Shown here: piece after piece, positions 18,070 to 26,364 of the stretch | Layout of the letters: each line of letters opens with the position of its first letter | Position numbering within the stretch: position 1 is the stretch's first letter | DNA from: Bin55 sp965205545 | GTDB taxonomy: Bacteria; Pseudomonadota; Gammaproteobacteria; Pseudomonadales; Azotimanducaceae | NCBI GenBank assembly: GCA_965205545.1 | Contig: OZ242170.1 | Span: 1,116,001-1,180,000 of the forward strand | Direction: 5' to 3' | DNA: 64,000 nucleotides | Notes under the pieces: model-generated | Database searches by the model: none | What the model saw: the letters and a program-made list of their open reading frames with translations, nothing else | What the model was told of the DNA's origin: nothing | Position numbers and translations under genes: made by a program

Positions 18070-18921
18070 CTACCTGAGTTGCGACCAGCGGATCAGCAAT
18101 CTCTCAATCTGCAACTGCTTATTGAGTGAACCTACGTTGTAGAAGGACCTGCGAGCCGCTACGAGATCATCCCAGAACAAGTGCACGCGATGGTTTTGCC
18201 CTGATTGGGCAAACCGTTCAGTGAGTCTCATCCATCTAACCAGAAGATCGTCGATTTCCGCGTTCTTCAGCTCTCCGGCAAGATGAACAGTGCGCTGGGG
18301 TTGGTTCCAAACCTCCAGCAATCGAGAGCGAAGCGAAGTAACTTTCTGTTGCCAAGCGTCAAAGATGCTGTAGGGTGCATTGCCATACTCAACCAGAAAA
18401 GACTCAATCTCATCTTCACTCATTCCTTTGTTTAGCAGCCAAGCCTTACATTCCTCCTCTGTTGCTGAGACAAGGGCGATTCGTTGGCACCGGCTACGAA
18501 TGGTCGGTAGAAGCTGATCTATGGCATTCGTTACCAAGATCAAATGCGCATTGGACGCAGGTTCCTCCAACGATTTGAGGATAGCGTTTGACGCGGCAAT
18601 CGTCGCTGTCTCCACACAATTCACAACCACAACTTTTCGCGCGCCAATCTGAACCGAACGCCCAACAAATTCAATTAATTCGCGCATTTGGTCAATCTTG
18701 AGCGAAGATCCATCCGGCTCGATCCATAGAACATCCGGATGAGCGCCCTCTCGTGGATCTCCCTCGATTCCAACTAACTGAGCAGCCCACACGGCCGCAA
18801 AGTTTTCTGCACCCCACCCTGGACGCGAGTCAACCAGGAAAGCGTGGTGCAAGCGAGATTCATCGCAAGCTCGCAAAGATTGCTGTAAAGAGCGATCAAG
18901 CCACGGTGCTAGTAATTCCAT
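18070..18921 (-). CDS. holB: DNA polymerase III delta' subunit
   Basis: A 283-residue clamp-loader subunit, identified by fold pattern and by its place right after tmk. The N-terminal ATPase-like domain has a degenerate P-loop (GWGAENFAAVW), expected since delta' does not bind ATP. The SRC-type motif appears in TIRSRCQRIAL. The four-Cys zinc module found in E. coli delta' between the P-loop and the sensor helices is absent: the corresponding part, GDPREGAHPDVLWIEPDG, has no Cys. The protein is also shorter than the E. coli one (334). It helps load the beta sliding clamp. It is the last visible gene of the yceD-to-holB operon. Confidence 0.87.
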   Translation of the reverse strand: MELLAPWLDRSLQQSLRACDESRLHHAFLVDSRPGWGAENFAAVWAAQLVGIEGDPREGAHPDVLWIEPDGSSLKIDQMRELIEFVGRSVQIGARKVVVVNCVETATIAASNAILKSLEEPASNAHLILVTNAIDQLLPTIRSRCQRIALVSATEEECKAWLLNKGMSEDEIESFLVEYGNAPYSIFDAWQQKVTSLRSRLLEVWNQPQRTVHLAGELKNAEIDDLLVRWMRLTERFAQSGQNHRVHLFWDDLVAARRSFYNVGSLNKQLQIERLLIRWSQLR

Positions 18922-18924
18922 AGC

Positions 18925-19539
18925 CTATTGAAGCAATTCCAAAAGAGCTGAAGAAATTGCGCCTTGCACGTTTCCAAGAGACTGACTGGCATCGATCGCA
19001 ACAATGCGCGACTCCTGCGACGCGAGATCAAGATAGACGTTGCGAACTCGATTGAAAAACTCCACGTCTTCTTGCTCAATCCTGTCCTTTATCCGATCCC
19101 GTGTACGGCTAACAGATCCCGTTACATCCATATCAAGGTATAGCGTCAAATCTGGCCAAGTTTTCTCGTGCACCAGTTTAGCCAGCGATTCGATGTACTC
19201 AAAGTGTATGTTTCGCCCTCCTCCTTGATAGGCGAATGAAGCATCTGTGAATCGCTCACAGATCACCCAATTGCCCGACTCCAAATTTGGCTCAATCACA
19301 ACACTGGTGTGTTGAGCTCGCGAAGCAAACATCAGCAGCAGTTCAGTTTGCGCCGACAACCCTTCCTTCCATCCAGATAGCAGTATTCGCCGTATGGCTT
19401 CCGCAAGTTCAGTACCTCCGGGCTCTCGAGTCACGCACACATTGAATCCTGCATCTTCGATCAACGACTTGATGTACGGAACCACTGTGGACTTGCCAAC
19501 GCCCTCGATGCCCTCCACGGTGATGAATTTGCCTCTCAC
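18925..19539 (-). CDS. tmk: Thymidylate kinase
   Basis: A 204-residue dTMP kinase that makes dTDP from dTMP with ATP. The P-loop is GIEGVGKST at about residue 10, the DRX-type motif is CERFTDASFAYQGGGR (about 95-110), and TREPGGTELAEAIR forms the substrate-binding segment. The lid region is Arg-rich (SRTRDRIKDRIE). The length matches the family (about 210). It lies three bases after mltG and three before holB, as in E. coli and Pseudomonas. Confidence 0.96.
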   Translation of the reverse strand: MRGKFITVEGIEGVGKSTVVPYIKSLIEDAGFNVCVTREPGGTELAEAIRRILLSGWKEGLSAQTELLLMFASRAQHTSVVIEPNLESGNWVICERFTDASFAYQGGGRNIHFEYIESLAKLVHEKTWPDLTLYLDMDVTGSVSRTRDRIKDRIEQEDVEFFNRVRNVYLDLASQESRIVAIDASQSLGNVQGAISSALLELLQ

Positions 19540-19542
19540 CTT

Positions 19543-20574
19543 TCAGTCACCCTTGCCCAACTGATACCGCTCTACAGCGCTGTTGTGTTCGCTCAATGTC
19601 TTCGAAAATTGAGTTGTTCCGTCGCCCCTACCAACAAAATAAAGCTCATCTCCTTGCGCGGGATTTGCCGCGGCATAGAGCGCTTCAGCTGACGGCGAGC
19701 CAATCGGCGTCGGTGGCAAACCGAAGTGCAGGTACGTGTTGTACGGCGTATCCAGACGCAAGTCTGATCGCTTCAGGTTGCCGTCGAAACTCGCGCCCAA
19801 TCCGTAAATAACGGTTGGGTCCGCTTGCAATTTCATCCCCATCTCGAGGCGACGAGCAAATACGCCGCTGACACGAAGCCTGTCTTCTGAAATCGACGTC
19901 TCCTTTTCTACGATGGATGCAAGAATGAGCAAGTCATAGCGATTCCCAATTGCTTTGGATGCCTCTGCATCCTTCCAGTGGATTTCCAGTTCATTAGCCA
20001 TGCGCTTAAGAGATCTCTTAAGCACATCGGAGGCCAGTTCACCCGAACTGTAAGCATAGGTGTCCGGAAAGAACCACCCCTCTGCATGGGTGTTTCCGTA
20101 GTCCGCGACATCATCAGCCATCCCAATTTCAACCAGGACGCTTGCAGCTGTGGATTCGTGCAAGTCGAATGAGAGCTTTTCGGCTACCGAGAGGAGCTGC
20201 TTGAATGTCTTGAAGGTGCCGCCTTCGGGAAGCCGGACGCGGTATTGTGCAACCTGCCCCTTGGTCAGCTTGTCGAGTATCGACACGGGAGAGTGAGGCA
20301 GACTAAAGAGATATTCGCCGGCTTGAATCGAGGACAACTCGCCTTGCAGCCATCCAAGCAATTGAAACATGTGCCGGTGATCGATGAGTCCACTTCGTTC
20401 GAGATCTTCGGCGATCTGTTGGAAAGATGCACCGCGCTCAACCGTGAACACAATCTCGGTGGCTGGCGAGACTTTCCTATGTTTCCATTGGTCGAAGAAG
20501 TTGAGTGCAGCAAACGAAGCTATGAGTGCGATCACAACGATCACGCATAGTGCAGTGATTAGCTTACGCACCAT
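19543..20574 (-). CDS. mltG: Endolytic murein transglycosylase MltG
   Basis: A 343-residue inner-membrane protein that cuts nascent glycan strands and so helps terminate them. One N-terminal membrane helix (about 7-27) is followed by a LysM-like region with FTVERGASFQQIAEDLERSG. The YceG catalytic domain has the key Glu in ASIVEKETSISEDR (about residue 220), followed by LQADPTVIYGLG and YNTYLHFGLPPTPIGSPS. It lies between fabF and tmk as in other gammaproteobacteria, but the pabC gene usually found before it is missing here. Confidence 0.95.
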   Translation of the reverse strand: MVRKLITALCVIVVIALIASFAALNFFDQWKHRKVSPATEIVFTVERGASFQQIAEDLERSGLIDHRHMFQLLGWLQGELSSIQAGEYLFSLPHSPVSILDKLTKGQVAQYRVRLPEGGTFKTFKQLLSVAEKLSFDLHESTAASVLVEIGMADDVADYGNTHAEGWFFPDTYAYSSGELASDVLKRSLKRMANELEIHWKDAEASKAIGNRYDLLILASIVEKETSISEDRLRVSGVFARRLEMGMKLQADPTVIYGLGASFDGNLKRSDLRLDTPYNTYLHFGLPPTPIGSPSAEALYAAANPAQGDELYFVGRGDGTTQFSKTLSEHNSAVERYQLGKGD

Positions 20575-20583
20575 GCGCGATCA

Positions 20584-21816
20584 TCAGACCTTGCCGAAAA
20601 TCAGTGTCCCGTTGGTTCCGCCAAACCCGAAAGAGTTGCTTAAAACGGCATCCATCTTCATCGGCCGTGCTTCGTGGGGCACATAGTCCAAGTCGCACTC
20701 GTCGTCCGGATCATCAAGGTTGATGGTAGGGGGCGCGACTTGATCACGCAACGCAAGAATGGAGATAACCGCTTCAACTGAGCCCGCTGCTCCCAGCAGG
20801 TGCCCAAACATGGATTTCGTGGAGCTCACTGGCACCCGGGTGTCGTGTCCAAATACTGCTTTTACGGACTTTGTCTCTGCGATATCGCCTTGGGGGGTCG
20901 ATGTTCCATGAGCATTGATGTATTGAATTTGGTCTGGGTTGAGCTTGGCATCCTGCAGCGAGAGCTGCATGGACGCGATAGCTCCCTTTCCGTCGTCCGG
21001 GGGGCTGGTAATGTGATAAGCATCGGCACTCATCCCGAACCCACTCACTTCCGCCAGAATGTCGGCTCCGCGCGCTGCTGCTCGATCATAGGACTCGAGA
21101 ACCAATACGCCGGCGCCGTCCCCAAGAACAAACCCGTCGCGTCCCTTGTCCCAAGGACGGCTTGCCAGCTCCGGCTCGTCATTGCGCGTTGAGAGTGCTT
21201 TCATGGCCGCGAACCCAGCCATCGTCAAGGGAGATGTAGACCACTCGGCCCCACCCACAACCATTGCGTCAGCTTCCCCATGTTGAATGGTTCGAACACC
21301 AAACCCAATATTGTGGGTTCCAGTTGTGCAAGCGGTCACAATTGCGATATTGGGACCGGCAAAACCATATTGGATCGAGACCTTGCCGGCTATCAAATTT
21401 ACAATGCTGGAGGGCACAAAAAACGGCGTGACGCGCCTCGGACCCCGAGTAATGACGACCTCGTGCTGGGCCGAAATTGTGCGGATGCCCCCAATCCCAG
21501 AACCGATCGCTACACCGATCCGATCCTTGTCATGGCTGTCGGCTAGTCCCGCTTGCTCGATGGCTTGTACGGCGGCTGCGAAGCCAATCTGGATGAAAGG
21601 ATCGTAGCGTCGGGCCTCGCGGGCTTCCATATACTCAGCCGGATCGAAGTCTTTGATGGAGGCTCCAATGAGGACCCTGTGATTTGTTGTATCAAAGGAT
21701 TCAATCCGCGCTACGCCACTCTTTCCAGCCAGCGCGTTGGACCACAGTTCCTCGACGGCATTGCCAAGCGGCGTAATGACGCCAAGCCCTGTAACGACTA
21801 CTCGCCGCCTACTCAT
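20584..21816 (-). CDS. fabF: 3-oxoacyl-ACP synthase II (FabF)
   Basis: A 410-residue condensing enzyme that extends acyl-ACP with malonyl-ACP and makes cis-vaccenate precursors. The catalytic Cys163 is in TACTTGTHN, and the two His lie in INAHGTSTPQGD and in KSMFGHLLGAAG. The C-terminal SFGFGGTNG is intact. Length and active-site numbering match E. coli FabF. It follows acpP by about 100 bases. Since fabH is missing from this cluster, the elongation enzymes here depend on an initiating synthase encoded elsewhere. Confidence 0.97.
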   Translation of the reverse strand: MSRRRVVVTGLGVITPLGNAVEELWSNALAGKSGVARIESFDTTNHRVLIGASIKDFDPAEYMEAREARRYDPFIQIGFAAAVQAIEQAGLADSHDKDRIGVAIGSGIGGIRTISAQHEVVITRGPRRVTPFFVPSSIVNLIAGKVSIQYGFAGPNIAIVTACTTGTHNIGFGVRTIQHGEADAMVVGGAEWSTSPLTMAGFAAMKALSTRNDEPELASRPWDKGRDGFVLGDGAGVLVLESYDRAAARGADILAEVSGFGMSADAYHITSPPDDGKGAIASMQLSLQDAKLNPDQIQYINAHGTSTPQGDIAETKSVKAVFGHDTRVPVSSTKSMFGHLLGAAGSVEAVISILALRDQVAPPTINLDDPDDECDLDYVPHEARPMKMDAVLSNSFGFGGTNGTLIFGKV

Positions 21817-21917
21817 CGGCGACGCCTGGTCTCGATCTCCTGCTGAATGAGAGCATTACAAACCGTATAGATTTCGCACGAATGAGGATTGACCGCATTA
21901 TGCTCGCAATTCGCGAT

Positions 21918-22163
21918 CTACGAGTCATCCCCCACTTGATTTTTGACGTACTCGATCGCTTCGCGAACTGTCGTAATGTTCTCCGCATCCTCGTCGGGAA
22001 TTTCAGTCTCGAATTCTTCTTCGAGCGCCATCACCAGCTCAACGGTATCGAGAGAGTCTGCACCGAGATCATCCACAAAAGATGCTTCATCCTTGACTTC
22101 ACTCACGTCGCTCTTCAGCTGTTCAGCAATTAGTCGCCTTACGCGTTCTTCTATTGAACTCAT
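21918..22163 (-). CDS. acpP: Acyl carrier protein
   Basis: An 81-residue acidic acyl carrier protein. The phosphopantetheine attachment site is Ser37 in GADSLDTVELVMALEEEF, identical in pattern to E. coli AcpP. I choose ATG 22163 (MSSIEERVRRLI), which aligns with family starts; the frame stays open further up without homology. It carries growing acyl chains as thioesters for fatty acid, lipid A and lipoate synthesis. It lies between fabG and fabF. A stem-loop and a possible promoter lie in the fabG-acpP gap, in keeping with the high expression acpP usually needs. Confidence 0.97.
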   Translation of the reverse strand: MSSIEERVRRLIAEQLKSDVSEVKDEASFVDDLGADSLDTVELVMALEEEFETEIPDEDAENITTVREAIEYVKNQVGDDS

Positions 22164-22219
22164 ACGCTTGTGTTTCTCCGTGATTGATTGAGTTTCGGTA
22201 TAGGGGGAGGTGTATTTTA

Positions 22220-22243
22220 GTGAAACGGAGTGCAAAGTTTCAC
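22220..22243 (-). promoter_or_regulatory. Stem-loop between fabG and acpP
   Basis: GTGAAAC (22220-22226) and GTTTCAC (22237-22243) form a 7-base-pair stem with a 10-base loop, starting within the fabG stop region. On the minus strand TAAAAT follows directly and could be a -10 box for a separate acpP promoter. The structure could instead be an mRNA processing or stabilising element. Prediction only. Confidence 0.3.
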
Positions 22244-22974
22244 GTCGCTAGCAATCCCCCATTGACATGCATGGTCTGCGCAGTGATGTAGCTTGCTTCG
22301 TCGCTTACGAGAAACGATACCGCGCATGCAACATCTCCAGCTTGACCCAAACGGCCGAGAGGAATTCGGGATAGAAGATCGGAGGTCACCGAATCCGGCA
22401 AGTCCGCGGTCATATCGGTGGCGATCATTCCTGGAGCCACGCAATTGACAGTAATTCCCCGCGATGCGACCTCTATAGCCAGCGAGCGAGTGAACCCCTC
22501 AATTCCTGCCTTTGCCGCTGAATAGTTGACCTGTCCGGGATTTCCCGTGCTTCCTACAACGGAGCCCATGTTCACAATTCTGCCCCAGCGATTGCGCATC
22601 ATATTTCGGAGCAAAGGCTTTGTAATTCGAAAGAGTCCCGTGAGATTGGTTTCTACAACGTCGTCCCAAGCATCTCCCGACATACGCAAAAAGATGTTGT
22701 CACGCGTGATTCCTGCGTTGTTGACTAGTACGTCAATGGTCCGATCCGTAGCTTCGATTTTGTCTAAAGCGCTGCGAATCGAATTCTCATCGGGCAGTTC
22801 TAGCTGAATACCTGAGCCGCATTCACCCAGACTGTCAGAGATTCGTGCGGCTCCCTCCGCTGTTGTGGCAGTTCCGAATACAAAAATGCCGTCCTCAGCG
22901 AGTCGTTGGGCAATTGCCGCGCCGATACCTCGGCTAGCTCCAGTTACTAGTGCGTTTCGTTGCTGGGTCATCAT
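22240..22974 (-). CDS. fabG: 3-oxoacyl-ACP reductase FabG
   Basis: A 244-residue SDR that reduces 3-oxoacyl-ACP with NADPH. The cofactor motif TGASRGIGAAIA (about 11-22), NNAG (85-88) and the catalytic Ser138, Tyr151 and Lys155 are all present. The ending ASYITAQTMHVNGG is typical of FabG. It overlaps the fabD stop by four bases (ATGA). Position between fabD and acpP fixes the function more firmly than sequence alone would for an SDR. Confidence 0.96.
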   Translation of the reverse strand: MMTQQRNALVTGASRGIGAAIAQRLAEDGIFVFGTATTAEGAARISDSLGECGSGIQLELPDENSIRSALDKIEATDRTIDVLVNNAGITRDNIFLRMSGDAWDDVVETNLTGLFRITKPLLRNMMRNRWGRIVNMGSVVGSTGNPGQVNYSAAKAGIEGFTRSLAIEVASRGITVNCVAPGMIATDMTADLPDSVTSDLLSRIPLGRLGQAGDVACAVSFLVSDEASYITAQTMHVNGGLLAT

Positions 22975-23894
22975 TCCTCACTCAGTGCGGCGTTGAAGGC
23001 TACGTGATCCGACAGCGCAACGACACTTGCAGATCGGTCGATTCTGCGCATGAGTCCAGCAAGTACCTTTCCGGGTCCGCACTCGTAGAAATTGGTGGCA
23101 CCGTCCTTGATCATGGTCAATATGCATTGCGTCCATAGCACTGGAACTTTCACCTGTGCAATCAAGTTTTCTCGAATTTGCTTAGGTTCGACCACGGGAG
23201 AACCATCCACATTCTGATAGACAGGCACCGATGGTCTCTCAACGAGTATCGACTCGAGCAGGCCGGACAGTCCTTCGGCTGCAGGTTCCATTAGCGAGCA
23301 GTGGCTCGGAACACTGACATCGAGAGGCAAAACTCGACGGGCTCCAGCCGCTTTGCAGGCATCGCCTGCAGCAGTTACCGACTCGGTGTGTCCCGCAATG
23401 ACCACCTGCCCGGGTGCGTTGAAGTTCGCGGGTGCTACGGTTCCTTGAATCTCCTGGCAAATCTTTGCAACCGATTCGTTGTCTAATCCAAGAATTGCTG
23501 ACATCGACCCCTCGCCAATAGGTACGGCATGCTGCATGAGTCGTCCCCGTTCATGCACAATTCGAACACCGTCGTCGAACCCTAGAGCGTTAGCAGCTAC
23601 CAAAGCCGAGTACTCGCCCACACTGTGTCCGGACACACAGTCCGGCGAAACGCCGCCTCGTTCCAAAAACATATCGTAGAGCCCTACAGAAGAGGCAAGA
23701 AGAGCTGGTTGCGTGATTTCGGTCTGGTTCAGCCTCTCAGGAGGTCCGCTGTTCACTAGCTCTACCAGATCTTCATCAATGATTTCGGAAGCCTGGCGCA
23801 GACGATCGTTGATTTGAGTGCCTTCCGATGCCAACTCAGCAAGCATCCCCACCGACTGTGAACCTTGACCTGGAAAAACGAATGCAATTGACAT
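22971..23894 (-). CDS. fabD: Malonyl-CoA:ACP transacylase FabD
   Basis: A 307-residue transacylase that moves malonyl groups from CoA to ACP. The nucleophile Ser91 lies in SGHSVGEYSAL, the N-terminal FPGQGSQSVGM is characteristic, and the partner His is in VPSHCSLM (about residue 198). The length equals the E. coli enzyme (309). It begins nine bases after plsX, exactly where fabH would be expected in most gammaproteobacteria. Confidence 0.97.
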   Translation of the reverse strand: MSIAFVFPGQGSQSVGMLAELASEGTQINDRLRQASEIIDEDLVELVNSGPPERLNQTEITQPALLASSVGLYDMFLERGGVSPDCVSGHSVGEYSALVAANALGFDDGVRIVHERGRLMQHAVPIGEGSMSAILGLDNESVAKICQEIQGTVAPANFNAPGQVVIAGHTESVTAAGDACKAAGARRVLPLDVSVPSHCSLMEPAAEGLSGLLESILVERPSVPVYQNVDGSPVVEPKQIRENLIAQVKVPVLWTQCILTMIKDGATNFYECGPGKVLAGLMRRIDRSASVVALSDHVAFNAALSEE

Positions 23895-23903
23895 AATGAC
23901 GGT

Positions 23904-24884
23904 CTAGCTGAATTGACAAGATCGAAGAAAGGACGGTACGCCAGCTTGTATCTCTTCCTTGGCCAAAAGGAGTGCTGATCCGATCCCAACTCGATCTGTT
24001 CTACCGTGACTCTTTACAACGATGCCGTCCAATCCAATTAGACTTGCGCCGTTGTACGCTTGAGCGCTTAGCTTGTCACGAACTCTTTGGGCAACAGAGA
24101 TAGCCAATTCACTGTCGTCGAGACCGGCGGCCCGAAGTTCGTTTTCGATGAAGTAATGCGATATTCCAATAGCTCCTTCAATCGACTTCAGAGCTACATT
24201 GCCCGAAAACCCATCAGCCACTACGACATCCGTAGTGCCGTCAAACAACTGATCGGCTTCGGTATAGCCGACGAAATTCAGCGTTGCGTTCTTCGATAGC
24301 TGACTAGCGACCTCTCGCAAGACCTGTGGGCCCTTCCGCGCTTCTGAACCAATGTTCAGCAGCGAAATCCGAGGACGGTCCAACCTGCCTATGGCTTTGG
24401 CGTAGGCACTTCCCATCTTCGCGAACTGCACAAGCAAAGACAACTTTCGAATGATGTTCGCTCCAAGATCGAGCATCCACACAGGACCGCGCTTGCCGTC
24501 AAATCTCTTGATGATCGATGGTCTGTCCACTAGCGGCAACATCGGTATCAACTTACGGCTCAGCGCCATGAGAGCGCCAGTGTCACCGGTACTAACAACC
24601 GCATCGACATTGCTCGAGGCAACCAACTGCAACGCTACTTTCATTGATGAATCTCTATTGTGGCGCAATATTCCAATCAATGAGTCGTATTGGCTAATGG
24701 ACTCTTCGCATGCGGCTACGGCGTGACCAAACTCGCGAACGCAACGCAGCTCCTCTTCTCTCCCGACGAACACGAGACGGCACTCTGTGTGTACCCGAGC
24801 AAAGTCCAATGCTCCTTGGATAATCTCTGACGTTGGCGTCTCAGACCCTAGCGTGTCTATGCCAATGCGACAGAAGTCCGCCAT
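23904..24884 (-). CDS. plsX: Phosphate acyltransferase PlsX
   Basis: A 326-residue enzyme that makes acyl-phosphate from acyl-ACP, the acyl donor for PlsY in phospholipid synthesis. Family segments include STGDTGALMALS, MLDLGANI, LLNIGSEARKG and ADGFSGNVALKSIEG. The N-terminal start is less conserved than in E. coli (GIDTLGSETPT in place of the usual DAMGGDxGP), which is an unusual departure at that motif. It lies between rpmF and fabD in the standard order. Confidence 0.94.
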   Translation of the reverse strand: MADFCRIGIDTLGSETPTSEIIQGALDFARVHTECRLVFVGREEELRCVREFGHAVAACEESISQYDSLIGILRHNRDSSMKVALQLVASSNVDAVVSTGDTGALMALSRKLIPMLPLVDRPSIIKRFDGKRGPVWMLDLGANIIRKLSLLVQFAKMGSAYAKAIGRLDRPRISLLNIGSEARKGPQVLREVASQLSKNATLNFVGYTEADQLFDGTTDVVVADGFSGNVALKSIEGAIGISHYFIENELRAAGLDDSELAISVAQRVRDKLSAQAYNGASLIGLDGIVVKSHGRTDRVGIGSALLLAKEEIQAGVPSFLRSCQFS

Positions 24885-24910
24885 GGCCCCAAATGCAAGT
24901 TCGGGATCTA

Positions 24911-25105
24911 CTATTCGTCAGCAGAATCTACGCCAACCGTGTCGACGACTTCACGCCCTCGGTAGTAGCCATCTTTGGTTATGTGGTGACGTCGGTGCAC
25001 CTCGCCCGAGACCTGGTCTTCGGAAAGCGTGGGTCTGGGAATTCGATCGTGCGACCGGCGTTGATCACGCTTGGATCGTGTTTTGCGATTTTGCTGTACT
25101 GCCAT
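24911..25105 (-). CDS. rpmF: 50S ribosomal protein L32
   Basis: A 64-residue basic protein beginning MAVQQNRKTRSKRDQRRSHD, the L32 signature for the tunnel-facing N-terminus. The centre has the HHITKDGYYRGREV segment of proteobacterial L32. The Cys residues of zinc-binding L32 variants are absent, as in E. coli. It lies 19 bases after yceD and 26 bases before plsX, the standard order. Confidence 0.97.
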   Translation of the reverse strand: MAVQQNRKTRSKRDQRRSHDRIPRPTLSEDQVSGEVHRRHHITKDGYYRGREVVDTVGVDSADE

Positions 25106-25124
25106 GGTCCCTTCTCAAATCAAT

Positions 25125-25634
25125 CTAGTTGGTCTGGCTCTTGTCCACCGCTTTGGCAACGAGCCCAATGCGTTGAAACGGTCGATGGGACTCTCCCTTT
25201 TCGTTCGGCATTGCCTGCGGGCGATTTTCACACGTATCAGTATCCACGCAGACGCTAGGAGGAATGCTCAAGAGAATATCGTCCTCTACCAGCTCTTGTA
25301 CGGACGTTCGTCCATCGCCGAGAACGACAGAATCGAAATCGGCAAAAGTCTCTCTAGCCTCGTCCTCGGTGCGAACCACGCGCATGTCTATAAGTGCCGT
25401 AATGTCGCACCGCTTCGTTTTCATGCACGTATAGCACATGAGTTCCGCAGGTGCGACCGCGTTTCCTATGATGTGAACTCGACCGTTGGGGTCAAAAGTG
25501 AACTCCAACCGTACCTTAACGAACCCGTCCGTTCGACCGAGGGCTTTCGGCAATCGAGCAAACGACGATAGCCGTAATTTCCCTTGCCAAATCCTATTGG
25601 AACGGGCATATTCACTTGCTACAAGTGCGACCAT
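25125..25634 (-). CDS. yceD: YceD family protein (DUF177)
   Basis: A 169-residue DUF177 protein, linked in E. coli to 23S rRNA accumulation; its exact action is unknown. Segments recognised are the central CYTCMKTKRCDI, corresponding to the conserved Cys-rich stretch, and the acidic VELVEDDILLSIP-type motif near residues 115-125, close to the conserved EDELLLALP of the family. It heads the operon yceD-rpmF-plsX-fabD-fabG-acpP-fabF-mltG-tmk-holB. A good sigma-70 promoter lies 31-59 bases upstream. Confidence 0.9.
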   Translation of the reverse strand: MVALVASEYARSNRIWQGKLRLSSFARLPKALGRTDGFVKVRLEFTFDPNGRVHIIGNAVAPAELMCYTCMKTKRCDITALIDMRVVRTEDEARETFADFDSVVLGDGRTSVQELVEDDILLSIPPSVCVDTDTCENRPQAMPNEKGESHRPFQRIGLVAKAVDKSQTN

Positions 25635-25664
25635 TTCAACAGCGCAGGACCGTTTTCGTCGCGG

Positions 25665-25693
25665 ATATTAATAGCATTGTGTAATAGAGTCAA
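25665..25693 (-). promoter_or_regulatory. Candidate promoter of the yceD-rpmF-plsX-fab operon
   Basis: On the minus strand TTGACT (25693-25688) is followed after exactly 17 bases by TAATAT (25670-25665). A start near 25658 would give a leader of about 24 bases before the yceD ATG. It sits in the 133-base divergent gap between yceD and maf. Confidence 0.5.
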
Positions 25694-25767
25694 ATCATTC
25701 AAGTTGCTCGATGGTCCATTTCAAACATACATAATTGCTTGGGGTTCTATGAAGTTGCTCAATACCG

Positions 25768-26364
25768 ATGAATTTGATTCTCGCATCCAAGTCACCCTAC
25801 CGCAAGCACCAATTGCAAATGATGGGATACTCGTTTTCCGTAGTACCTGCGAACATTGACGAATCGCCATTGCGCGGCGAGGCGCCTCGCCAGTTGGCAT
25901 TGCGACTTGCGTTCGAGAAAGCGAGCAAAGTGAGCCTTGAACAGCCAGCGGCGGCCGTCATCGGAAGCGATCAAGTTGGCTTCAGTGACCGTGAACTACT
26001 TGCCAAGCCAGGAAATAGGGAAAGGGCCGTACATCAAATCAGTCGCCTAGCGGGACAGGTCGTAACCTTCGAGACCGCTTTGGTCATTAAGAGCCCGAAC
26101 GAACGAGAGCTCTCTGACACCATTACCACCACAATAGGATTTCGAGACTTTACGCTTGCTGAAGCGGAGTCATATGTGGACTTGGACGAGCCTTACGATT
26201 GCGCAGGAGCCTTCAAATCCGAACTACGCGGACCGCTCTTGTTTGAATGGGTTCGTTCGGACGACCCCTCGGCCCTGGTCGGACTTCCCCTTATAAAAAC
26301 ATCGGAATTCTTACGGAAGTTAGGGATCAATCCGCTCGCGCGACTTGATTCCAATAATGGGTGA
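25768..26364 (+). CDS. maf: Maf-like nucleotide pyrophosphatase (YceF type)
   Basis: A 198-residue Maf/Ham1-fold pyrophosphatase. The E. coli homologue at this locus, YceF, hydrolyses 7-methyl-GTP to remove modified nucleotides. Seen here are the N-terminal ILASKSPYRKHQLQMMG, the GSDQVG catalytic loop (about residue 67), and YDCAGAFKSELRGPLLFEWV followed by GLPLI. The locus (divergent from yceD, beside rluC) supports the YceF branch. Its 3' end overlaps the convergent rluC by 38 bases. Confidence 0.92.
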   Translation: MNLILASKSPYRKHQLQMMGYSFSVVPANIDESPLRGEAPRQLALRLAFEKASKVSLEQPAAAVIGSDQVGFSDRELLAKPGNRERAVHQISRLAGQVVTFETALVIKSPNERELSDTITTTIGFRDFTLAEAESYVDLDEPYDCAGAFKSELRGPLLFEWVRSDDPSALVGLPLIKTSEFLRKLGINPLARLDSNNG

